Below, one piece after another: positions 22,301 through 32,286 of a stretch of 64,000 bases of DNA (its first letter is position 1; the number at the start of each line of letters is the position of its first letter). Source of the DNA: Salvia splendens. Its lineage: Eukaryota; Streptophyta; Magnoliopsida; Lamiales; Lamiaceae. Where the stretch lies: positions 32,131,208 through 32,195,207 of the forward strand of contig NC_056035.1 in the NCBI RefSeq assembly GCF_004379255.2, in the 5' to 3' direction. Under the pieces are notes generated by a model. The model had not been told where the DNA came from. It did not search any database and saw nothing but the letters and a program-made list of their open reading frames with translations. The translations under genes and the position numbers were made by a program.

Positions 22301-22902
22301 CTTCCTTCCATCAACAGGATTGTAAGTTGAAAACTTACTCCTATCGGCACAAACATGAGCAGTTGCTCCAGTGTCGATGTACCAGCCTCTCTTGTTTTCA
22401 ATCAAGTTGGCTTCTTCGGTGACCACAACAATGAGGTCATTCTCGTCCCAGTCTTTGAACTCTTTTTCGACGACGTGGGCAGCAGGCTTCTTGCTCTTGC
22501 TTCGGCAATCCTTGGTGAAGTGACCAGGTTTGCCACATTTGTAGCAGTCGCCTTTCACAGGCTGCTTTGCCTTTCCTTTGTCCTTTGACATTGGACGATT
22601 TGGGCGAGGTCGTTTGTAGGAGGACCGCCTCGCTCCAACAAGTTGGTCTTGGCTTCAAAGGGGCCATGGCCTCTAGCCTTTTGGTCGTTTTTGCGCACGT
22701 CAGATTCAATGCGCAATTTCACGATCATTTCTTCAAGGGTCATCTCCTTTCGCTTGTGCTTAAGGTAGCTCTTGGAGTCCTTCCAACTAGGTGGAAGCTT
22801 CTCAATTATCGTGCCAGAAGTAAAAGCTTCCAGCAAGTTCATCCCCTCGGCGGCAAGTGTCGGAAAAAACGTGTGATAAAGGCAAGACTTTTGGCCTTTC
22901 AT
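19349..22902 (-). pseudogene. copia-3 pol with the C-terminal part of gag, broken
   Basis: Following the nested insertion, gag resumes at AAEGMNLLEAFTSGTIIEKL (22857 downward). It continues through LKHKRKEMTLEE to a CCHC knuckle CYKCGKPGHFTKDC (about 22520). The protease site is WYIDTGATAHVC. The integrase shows WHCRLGHI and CEICLEAK at 21641-22591 and continues with SDRGGEY and NGVAERKNR in an interrupted stretch to 21300. The reverse transcriptase has QMDVKTAFLNGELE and YVDDILI (about 20300). The RNase H ends with [15 protein letters not shown] at 19349. At least six frame changes or stops are visible, for example near 22600, 21640, 21300, 20790, 20530 and 19860. The coding sequence is close to that of copia-4. 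Confidence 0.88.
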
Positions 22903-23385
22903 GTGGCTAAGTCCTTTGGCCTTTCACCCCCAAATTCTTTATGTAGTGTGTTTATGTCTTGATCTTTCATGTCTACATCTCTAGCCTATATAAGGCATGG
23001 AGTGGTAGATGGAAAATGGACGAACACCACAACAAGCATTCTCTCTTCTCTAGCTCTCTACATCCTAGTTCACATATAGGAGCATTGTCTAGCTCGATTC
23101 TCGGAACTCCATCAAGTTCGCCGGTGCCTAGCGGGTTTGAGGTGCTTCTACACGCTAGGAGGAAGTCGTTTTATCTTTGGGGACAATACGCCATTCCGTG
23201 AGCACTAGCCGGGGCGTAATTTGTCTTGCGGAAAGAGGGCTTTCCTCGACTCGACTTATAAATTTGGTTTGCTTTATTTCCATTGTAATTTTCATTCCTC
23301 TTTTTGTTGCAAAGTTTCCTATCGATTGTAATAGTTAGAGTACCGCATGTACACGGCTTGGGAATTTCTTCCCTTATTTCTAACA
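22858..23385 (+). repeat. 5' LTR of copia-4
   Basis: This 528-bp LTR contains a TATATAAGG box at about 22987-22995, consistent with an RNA polymerase II promoter. The adjacent inner sequence ATCGAAAGACAAATTAGTG resembles that beside the copia-3 5' LTR (ATCGCAAGACGAGATATAC), so both probably share an unusual primer rather than the common Met-tRNA site. Confidence 0.9.
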
Positions 23386-23700
23386 ATCGAAAGACAAATT
23401 AGTGTACTCTTCTAAGACAGGATTATACCAATTGAAGTTGGAGGAAACATGAGCTCCAAAGCTGAAATGAAGAAACGAACAGTACCAATGTTCATGGGCT
23501 ACGAAATGGTTAATTCCTTGAGATCTACTCTCTTGAGAATTGTGTTTATCGTTTATCATTTGACAAGCAAGACCAATTTAGACTTGGTAGTAGTAATTGG
23601 GATGCATGGGTTGTTGAATATACCAATACACATATGGTTCAATATAATTGTGTACTTATTGGTGGAGACAATATTGTGCAAATTATTTGAACGTGTTGTT
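23386..23700 (+). other. copia-4 segment where gag is expected
   Basis: Between the 5' LTR and the protease there is only about 0.3 kb, where copia-3 has more than 1 kb of gag. The frame [15 protein letters not shown] is open and runs into the protease but shows no gag or zinc-knuckle motif. It may be residual or foreign sequence left after a gag deletion. Confidence 0.6.
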
Positions 23701-26700
23701 ATAAACTACAAAGATCACGAGGTGGTCGCAATGGTCTCCGACGTGAACCATGGTAACAATCCAATTGAATGGTTTGTTGATACGGGTGCCACATGTCATG
23801 TGTGCTCCGAGAGAAGCATTTTTTCTACCTACAAATCTGTTGGAGGTAGAAAAGTACATATGGGAAACCAAGCCTCTTCTAAGGTGGTTGGTGTGGGTAA
23901 TGTGTTCCTAAAATTAGGATCTGGAAAAGTTCTTACCCTTAAGGATGTACTGCATGTCCCAGACATCCGAAATAATTTGGTGTCAGACTCACTCCTAGTA
24001 AATCATGGATTTTCACTAGAATATGAGTGTGAAAAGGTTTTATTGACCAAGTATGGAAAGTTCATAGGTGAAGGCCACCTAGTGAATGGACTTTTTGAGC
24101 TGAATGTTACGGTCATTCACCATGGAAAATGAATAAGCAATAAGGAAGATGACACGTTCTCTTATTTGCTTGAGAGCTCTGATTTATGGCATAATAGATT
24201 GGGACATGTAAATCTAAATGCTATAAAAAGACTAGTAAATCTTAATTTACTAAAAGTAGATAAGTTTAACTCACAAGGGAGATGTGAAGTGTGTGTTGAA
24301 GCCAAAATGGCTAAACTGTCGTTCCATTCGGTAGAGCGAAGCACAAAACCTCTTGAATTGATCCATACAGACGTATGTGATTTGAAATTTGTGCAAACAA
24401 GAGGTGGTAAAAAGTACTTCATCACATTTATAGATGATTGCACATGGTATTGTTACCTTTACTTATTAAGAAGTAAAGATGAGGCAATTGAAGCGTTTAA
24501 AGACTTCAAAAATGAAGCCGAAAATCAACTTAATTGTCGAATTAAGTGTGTTCGAAGTGATAGAGGTGGTGAGTATGTAGCGCCGTTTGCAGAATTATGC
24601 CATGCAAGTGGTATAATTCACCAAACCACAGCTCCATATTCTCCTCAATCAAATGGTGTTGCTGAACGCAAAAATCGAACACTAAAAGAGATGATGAATG
24701 ATTTGTTGATTAATTCAGGATTACCCCAGAACATGTGGGGGGAGGCTGTGTTAACAGCGAATCATATCCTGAACAAAATTCCACTAAAAAATAGGGATGT
24801 GACTCCTTATGAGTTGTGGAAAGGGAAGAAACCTTCGTATTCATACCTCAAAGTGTGGGGGTGTTTAGCGAAGGTAGAAGTACCACCTCCGAAACAAGTT
24901 ACAATAGGCCCTAAACAGTCGATTGCATCTTTATTGGCCATGCACTTAATAGTAGTGCCTATCGTTTCCTAGTCCATAGATCAGTTGTACCTGGCGTGGC
25001 TGAAGGAACAACGATTGAGTCAAGGAATGCTATATTCTTTGAGAATGTTTACCCTTGCAAGAGGCAAGAGGATCGTTCTAGTGAAAGAATGATGGATGAA
25101 TCCACTAGTTCTAATCCTCCAAAAAGGACGAGGTCAAGTCCTGAGGATGTTGAACCAAGACGTGGTAAAAGAGTTAAAGGTTCTAAAACATTTGGTCTCG
25201 ACTTTATAACTTTTATGTTGGATGACGAACCAAAGTCATTGGCGGAAGCTCTGTCTGGCCCAGACGCAGCGTGGTGGCAAGAAGCTATCAATAGTGAAAT
25301 TGAATCCATCATGAGAAATAACACTTGGGTGTTAGTAGACTTGCCTGAAGGCTGTAAGGCTTTAGGGTGCAAGTGGATTCTGAAAAGGAAATATAAGTCC
25401 AATGGTACTATAGATAAGTACAAAGCTCGCCTAGTTGTCCAAGGCTTTAAGCAGAAAGAAGGGCATGACTTTTTTGATACCTATTCACCTGTTACGAGAA
25501 TCACTTCCATTCGGGTGCTTCTTGCGATTGCTGCTTTGCACAATCTCGATATTCACCAAATGGATGTGAAAACTGCGTTTCTGAATGGTGATCTGGAAGA
25601 AGAAATATATATGGAACAACCCGAAGGGTTTATTGTGCCTGGGCAAGAGCGTAAAGTATGCAAACTGGTAAAGTCATTATATGGGTTAAAGCAAACACCA
25701 TTACAATGGCATTTAAAATTTGACAACGTGATGTTGGCAAATGGATTCACTATCAATGAGTGCGATAAGTGTGTTTACATTAAGAACACAGATAACGGTT
25801 TTGTTATTGTGTGTCTTTATGTAGATGATATGTTGATTACGGGCAGCAATAGTGCCATTATCAATGAAACCAAAAATATGTTGAAGAGAAATTTCGACAT
25901 GAAAGATATGGGTTTAGCTGATGTGATTCTCGGAATCAAAATTAAAAGGAATCATGAGGGAATTGCTCTGACATAATCTCATTATATTGAGAAAGTGCTA
26001 AAGAAGTTTCACTCATTCGATTGTGAGCCAGCTAAGACTCCATTGGAACCCAACGTGCATTTGAGTAAGCACACGGGTGAGCCTATAGCTCAAGAAGAAT
26101 ATGCAAAGATCATTGTGAGTTTGATGTTTATCAAAAACTGCACCCGACCAGATCTTGCGTGTACGGTGAATAAACTGAGCCGATTTACGAGCAACCCAAG
26201 CAAGGAACATTGGAAAGCTCTGCGTAGGGTTTTGAGATACTTGAAGTATACTCTTAACTTTGAGCTGCAGTACACAAGATATCCCCAAGTACTTGAAGGG
26301 TACGGTGATGCAAATTGGATCTCTGATTCAAAAGACTCGTTCTCGACGAGTAGTTATGTGTTCACTGTGGGGGGGTGGTGCTGTTTCGTGGAAGTCGACG
26401 AAACAAACGTGTATAGCTCGATCCACCATGGAATCTGAGTTTATCGCATTGGATAAAGCAGGGGAAGAAGCCGAGTGGCTCAGAAATTTCCTAGAATGTA
26501 TTCTATATTGGAAGAAGCCAGTGCCGACAGTAGTGATATACTGTGATAGCCAAGCAGCTATAGGGAGAGCACATAGTGGCTTATACAACGGTAAGTCTCG
26601 ACATATTCGTCGGCGACATAATACCGTCAGACAATTGATCACAAGTGGTGTTATCACAGTTGACTATGTAAGGTCAGTTGATAACTTAGCGGATCCATTA

Positions 26701-26769
26701 ACGAAATGTTTAAACCGTGATCAATTGCATAAATTGCTAAAAGGAATGGGACTGAAAACCACATCTTAA
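23701..26769 (+). pseudogene. copia-4 pol polyprotein, broken
   Basis: The protease site is [12 protein letters not shown] (about 23771). The integrase has [25 protein letters not shown] and NGVAERKNR. The reverse transcriptase has QMDVKTAFLNGDLE and YVDDMLITGSN (about 25820). The RNase H has [10 protein letters not shown] and ends [15 protein letters not shown]. Lesions are a TGA at 24130-24132, a frameshift near 24920 in the IGPK segment, a TAA at 25974-25976 in LT*SHY, and a frameshift at the G-run near 26370. It lacks gag, so it could not move without help even if repaired. Confidence 0.88.
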
Positions 26770-27351
26770 AAGATGATTATAGTGGTAACCCAACCATACG
26801 ATTGGAGATCCCATGGGCTTGGTTCAATGGGAAAATGAAGCTATATGAATCTAGTTGTAACACTCGGAAGATTTTTTATCTTCGCCCATTCTTTAGAAAG
26901 CATTGAGTGTTGTAACCTGCATGTGGTAAGAGGCTAAGTTTTGACTTTTAATGATTCTTAGAAACCTCGAGGAGGTGGGTATTGCAGGATACCTAGAAAA
27001 GAATCACCTATGTAAGTGAAGAAGTGTGGGCCGCTTCAACATGTGAATCACTTATGAATCCAAAGTGGTGTTCCATGGCCAGTAAAGGACACAAACGTGA
27101 GAACTGATGAGTTTGAAAATAATATTGTGTCAATATTATTGTCTCGGTATACACCAAGGAGGAATGGTTCAAGACATCACATCCACCAGGCCGCCGATAT
27201 GCCCGATAGTGTTGACTATGGAAAGTTCAAAGCCCCAAGCTACTATTCCAAATGCAATATTATTTCTCGAGAATTGAGCAAAGAGTCTGCATGCATGCAT
27301 ACATGTCTTGTGTTGGTTTGAGCTGGCAGCGCTCTAACCAATGTGGGGGAT
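26770..27351 (+). other. copia-4 3' untranslated region and purine tract
   Basis: This is the non-coding tail after the RNase H stop, ending in the purine tract CAATGTGGGGGAT at 27339-27351. It is similar to the reverse complement of 18788-19348 in copia-3. Confidence 0.7.
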
Positions 27352-27870
27352 TGTAGGAAAAAATGTGTGATAACGGCAAGACTTTTGGCCTTTCATGTGG
27401 CTAAGTCCTTTGGCCTTTCACCCCCAAATTCTTTATGTAGTGTGTTTATGTCTTGATCTTTCATGTCTACATCTCTAGCCTATATAAGGCATGGAGTGGT
27501 AGATGGAAAAGGGACGAACACCACAACAAGCATTCTCTCTTCTCTAGCTCTCTACATCCTAGTTCACATATAGGAGCATTGTCTAGCTCGATTCTCGGAA
27601 CTCCATCAAGTTCGCCGGTGCCTAGCGGGTTTGAGGTGCTTCTACACGCTAGGAGGAAGTCGTTTTATCTTTGGGGACAATACGTCATTCCGTGAGCACT
27701 AGCCGGGGCGTAATTTGTCTTGCGGAAAGAGGGCTTTCCTCGACTCGACTTATAAATTTGGTTTACTTTATTTCCATTGTAATTTTCATTCCTCTTTTTG
27801 TTGCAAAGTTTCCTTTCGATTGTAATAGTTAGAGTACCACCTGTACACGGCTTGGGAATTTCTTCCCTTA
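27352..27870 (+). repeat. 3' LTR of copia-4, truncated at its end
   Basis: Near-identical to 22858-23385 but lacking the final TTTCTAACA. The break joins directly to copia-3 gag sequence. Confidence 0.88.
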
Positions 27871-28722
27871 ATTTGAAACTCTTGTACTTGGTGTATCACT
27901 GGTCTTGAATCGACCATTTTGTAGTCCAAGTACTTAGCTATTACAAATTTCTTAGTACCGGCATCATTGTTACGGTACTTCTTCTCTAGGTTCTCCCACA
28001 TTTGTTTAGATGTGGTTACATTAGAGTATACATTGTAGAGGCTATCATCTAGTGCACTTAAAATAAAGTTTTTACATAGATAATCCCCTTTGTGCCATGC
28101 GTCGTAGTCGGAGAAGACCTCCAGTCTTGTCTCTTGATCGCTTGGCCTGGGTGGCTCGTCTTCCTTGAGGAAGTGCACGACCCCCAATGTTGTCAAGTAG
28201 AACAACATTTTCTGTTGCCACCTCTTGAAGTCAGATACTCCAAACTTGGAGGGTTTCTCAGCGGGCGGCATCATTCTCGGCATCAAAGGCACCGAGCTTG
28301 GTCCATGATATGAACCATTCAAGTTGACTCCACTTGAGCCAGTAATGTGGTTGGGCATCACCATTCATGTTGGGCATAAAGCCCGCCATGGTCGTACCAG
28401 CCCCGACGTAACCAGCACCCGCTTGAGACCCGAAGGCCTCAGCATTCGCGTGAGACCCGAAGGCCCCAGCACTTGATCCATTAAAGGATCCGAAGGAACC
28501 ACTAAAAGTGGAACCAACCGATCCACTCGAGGTGGATCCACCAGTGGGCCCAAGGGGGTTAACAAACTCCCAAGGGGTTGTTGATGAAGATGGATTGCGC
28601 CCGGGAGTGGGCATCATCGTCGGAATCGACGACGTGTTGACCAGTGCAGTGGTCGACAAGGTGGATGGAGATGCGGCGGTGGTGGGAGCGACGGTGTTGG
28701 ATTCAGTCGACATCTCCAGCAA
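27871..28722 (-). pseudogene. copia-3 gag, N-terminal part
   Basis: It starts at MLEMSTESNTV (28720-28722; MSTESNTV at 28711-28713 is the likelier start). It has a Ser/Thr/Gly-rich leader to about 28300. A frame change near 28300 then leads to the gag core: FKRWQQKMLFYLTTLGV, DYLCKNFILSALDDSLYNV, KQMWENLEKKY and VQEFQ. The frame is cut by the end of copia-4 at 27870. The remainder of gag continues at 22857 on the other side of the insert. Confidence 0.85.
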
Positions 28723-28798
28723 AGGTATTAAGTTTCGATAGTTTTAAGTTCACTTAAGGTCCAAAACCTTCAACGGCAAGTATATCTCGTCTTGCGAT

Positions 28799-29929
28799 TG
28801 TTGGGGAAAACTGGAATTACAAGAGATAAACAATACCGGGCGTAATACAACCCAAGAAGGAAGAACTAAAAAGTGAAAATTACAATGAAATCAAAACTGT
28901 AAACTGGAAATTAAACTTAGCCGAGTCGAGGAGGCCTCTTTCCGCAAGACGAGATACGCCCCGGTAGTACTCTCGGTTTGGCGTGTCGTCCCCAAAGATA
29001 AAACGGCTACGTCTCTGGTGAAGCAGCACCGCAAACTGCAAGAGGAGAGGGCAGAGCTTCGGGAAGAAAAGACTATGCAGAGAGGGAGAGAGCGTGTATG
29101 CAAGAATGCTTGAGTTTGTTGTATGTTCAATCGTATGCAATGCATGGAGTGACTGCCTATTTATAGGCCAAGTCAACCCATTGGGCATTGATGGAGTCAA
29201 CAGCCATTATGTGTGCCATGATGGCTTGACTGTAACCGCCGGGGGTTACTGACTGGTGCACTAGCCATTGGGAGCTGAAGAGACACGACGCATCTGGACA
29301 CACTACACGACGGGATATACCATGGACCGTCGGGGTCCATCGGGGACCTTTTGTCTCCCGTTATGCGTCGGGGTCCAACGGGGACATGACGTGGACCAGG
29401 ACCACCATGAGTCGGGGTCCGTCGGGGATAGCGTGGAGTTTGAGGTGGTCTAAAAAGAACAAGCGGGGCTTGAACCACGCTCAACGGCTAGCTCTAAAGA
29501 GCAGCCCAAAGACCACCCAAAGACCAATTGTCAAGATCCAAGGCACAAAGCACAAGGCAAACGACTCTCGGTGCACAGGGCACGGTGCACGTGTGGGCTC
29601 TGTCACCCATCTTATTCCACGATAATTATTACACATAATAATTCATCTTATTAAATACTTCATCAAAGAAGTTTATCATCCCTGATGTGAGATAATTAAC
29701 ACTCAGTTAATTAAGCTCTTAGTTTTTCTCATAGCTCATTTGTAGTTTTATTGTGACCAACTTTAATATATTATTTCTCACTCACCGGGAATCGGATCTG
29801 AGAAAATAAATATACTACGGTCATCTACTCGGAACGTAGATCGACGCTAATGCATTTAATTTCACAAAAATAAATATCTTGTAATATTTATTATTAGTCA
29901 AAGTCGTTTGACCAAGCACGATTACAACA
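28799..29929 (-). repeat. 5' LTR of copia-3
   Basis: This 1131-bp LTR carries in its centre (29320-29425) repeated GTCGGGGTCC-type motifs, about four units, that are not in the other LTR. The sequence just inside the element reads ATCGCAAGACGAGATATAC on the minus strand, where the primer site should be. Confidence 0.88.
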
Positions 29930-29934
29930 GAAAG

Positions 29935-31121
29935 TTTTATAGCTAACAAAAGAGTTTTTTGGACCAAAGCAGTTCATTCAAGTAAACAATTTCTTACTCA
30001 CTTTTGGAAAACGAATCTCAATCTTTTGAGTAAGTAAATCAAAAAACTTATAATAAAAATGTGACTTTCATATTTAATTGATAATTAATTGTAATCATAA
30101 TTGAGAAATAAAATGTGAATCTTACTTGATAGTAAATCTCCACTTTGTAATAATGATAATTAGTAACACGTCAATCCTGCTTCATACGCACTCGAGACTT
30201 GATGGTATCATTCATATTAATAACATCAATGGAATTAGCAACTCGAAACTTTTCGACTTGTCCCAAGAATTGATTCCACCCATTCTCTCTCAAATCTCAC
30301 AAAATTCATTTTGGTTGTATCAATCAAAGATGTAGCTTGGACGATATTTTGATCCTTAAGTAGTAGAATATTTGACAAACTCATTCGATGTCCCAAGCAA
30401 CTCTTTCATCAAGTGTAAAATGAAAACAAAGTCATAACTCTCCATCCTCATAACCAATGTTTTTGATATACCTCTATTATCCGGATTGATACCATCTTCG
30501 TACACGTATTCAAGCACTTCAATTATCGACGACCACATGCTTTTTAAACGAAGCAAAGTAGTGAAGTGTGACCCCCATCAAGTGTCGCTTGGTCGCTTTA
30601 AACTCATCTCTTGATTTAAACCTCTTCCACTTTTAATTTCTCCACTTTCTAGATCTTCGACAATTTTTTCATGCTCAAACTGCCTTTATTTGTCCCTTCG
30701 TTTACAAGATGTTCCACATGTGTTGACAATCATAGTGACAATACTAAAAAAATCACTTACAACACCATGTTCTTTTGAACATTTACCACACTAGTCGGAG
30801 CTGATGGACAAAACAATGAATGTACTTGCAGATGAATTTTCTTTCAATATAAGTGATTTCAAACTATTGTACCCTGCATATTTGATGCACTGTCATAACC
30901 TTGATCTTTTAATCGTGACAAAGATCAACCATACTTAGCAAATATTAAGTCAGTCCATTCCTTAAAAGATTTGGCCGTGGTATCAGTGATATAAACTAAG
31001 GACAAGAATATTTCTATAGTCTCCCCATCATTGTTAATATATCTCTGAACCAAAGCAATTTGCTCTGTTATCAACGCATTGCGCGATTCATCAATCGAAA
31101 GAGAGAACTCTTGATTTTAAT
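29935..31121 (-). pseudogene. hAT transposase relic, copy 2, downstream part
   Basis: This is similar to 1132-2300 of copy 1 throughout, including the LRLKSMWSSIIEVLEYVYED and FVFILHLMKELLGTSNE stretches (30356-30556) and the QGYD-type segment around 30890. It has several stops and small deletions. The dimerisation domain present in copy 1 is absent because the copy ends at the copia-3 LTR. It is interrupted at 31121 by a 5.3-kb insertion and resumes at 36432. Confidence 0.7.
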
Positions 31122-32286
31122 TGTAACACCCCAACTTTTCTATATCTTTAGTTGTTCTCAGAAGGACATCATTTGTTTAGGCTGAACTTAAATTTCGTTT
31201 CTTTTGTCGAATAAAGGAAAATTTTTATGCTCATAGCGTTTAAGAAGAATTTTCGGGTTATGTTTAGTACTTGGAATAATGGGCTAATAAATGATTCTTG
31301 CGAAGTGATCGTACGAGGAAAGAATGTCAAATTTATTAAAGTCTATACGTTGGACTTCGATAGTCCAATTAATTTACTTATGCTTCCTTTGGGGTAAGAT
31401 TTCTAAGTAAGCTACAAGTAGTTGGGCATGATAATTAAATAATAATAAGAGAATTCTTTTACTATAAGAAATGTTTGAATCTAATTTTCTCGAGAAGCCC
31501 CATTCTCCAAATTGATTTTCTTCTTGCTGAGCCCAATAGATCAAACAGTTCCAAGTAACATATTTCTACCAAGTCTGCCGTTCCAAGAAAAGCCAAGCCA
31601 AGCCAAGCCGTTCACCTCCTACAGATTAAAAGTCACATTTAGTGAGATTATTTCTGCAATGAATCCACAAATCAATTCCAATAAATCCAGAAATTAATCC
31701 CACTAACTCCACCCCACCTGCAGAATAAAGCCGACTGAGCGGATCACCTCCCCACATGCTACACTACACCATTTACTACCCCACCAATAAAATAGCGACA
31801 TATGTTTACTCTTTAAAATATTAAAAAACAAGCAAAATCCTATATGGCACCTTCTTCACAAAATCGTATATACCGTCTGTCAGACACTTCATCTTCATTT
31901 TCATTGAATTATTATCTCATCTTTGAACATCAAATTAACGCCCTTAAAAATGCAAAGGACCAATCTAGTTGCCATCTTCCCCAACCTCCATTAAAATCCA
32001 ATTATGTAAAGCCACAAGTCCAATTCATTTTCCAAAATTCAACAACATCAACTTCTTCGTGATTCTCTCCCTCTTCAAATTCGTTCTTACAGCAATTTCT
32101 AACTCACCATTCCTTCTCAAATTTGACACAACCTCCTGCACTTCTCTCTCTCGACCAGAATTCCTCAAATTAGTGAAATCTCCGCTCTATTCCAACGTCA
32201 CCATCAATTCGAAACAGTATACATACACCCCTCTATTCTAACGTCTGCACCACACTAGCTTACAATCAAATTCTAAGAGTCAGTAA

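Larger units (their letters stand above)
22858..27870 (+). mobile_element. Ty1/copia element copia-4 nested inside copia-3 gag
   Basis: The element is in plus orientation with LTRs 22858-23385 and 27352-27870. Both begin TGT(C/A)GGAAAAAA(C/T)GTGTGATAA. The left LTR ends TTCCCTTATTTCTAACA. The right LTR stops at TTCCCTTA and passes straight into copia-3 gag (QEFQ), so its last nine bases and the expected target duplication (GCAAG) are missing, together with a few copia-3 codons. The purine tract CAATGTGGGGGAT (27339-27351) precedes the right LTR. The interior encodes protease to RNase H related to copia-3, but lacks gag. Confidence 0.9.
17662..29929 (-). mobile_element. Ty1/copia LTR retrotransposon copia-3, host of a nested element
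   Basis: The element has long LTRs (17662-18787 and 28799-29929; TGTTGGGG...CAACA) in minus orientation. The purine tract on the minus strand beside the left LTR reads ATGTGGGGGAT. The flanking 5-mers are GTAAG (17657-17661) and GAAAG (29930-29934), a target duplication with one mismatch. The right flank is hAT relic copy 2, but the left flank is not recognisably hAT. The coding region is interrupted in gag by copia-4 (22858-27870). Without that insert the element is about 7.3 kb. The LTRs match at both ends but differ strongly in the middle, so the element is older than copia-1 and copia-2. Confidence 0.9.
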
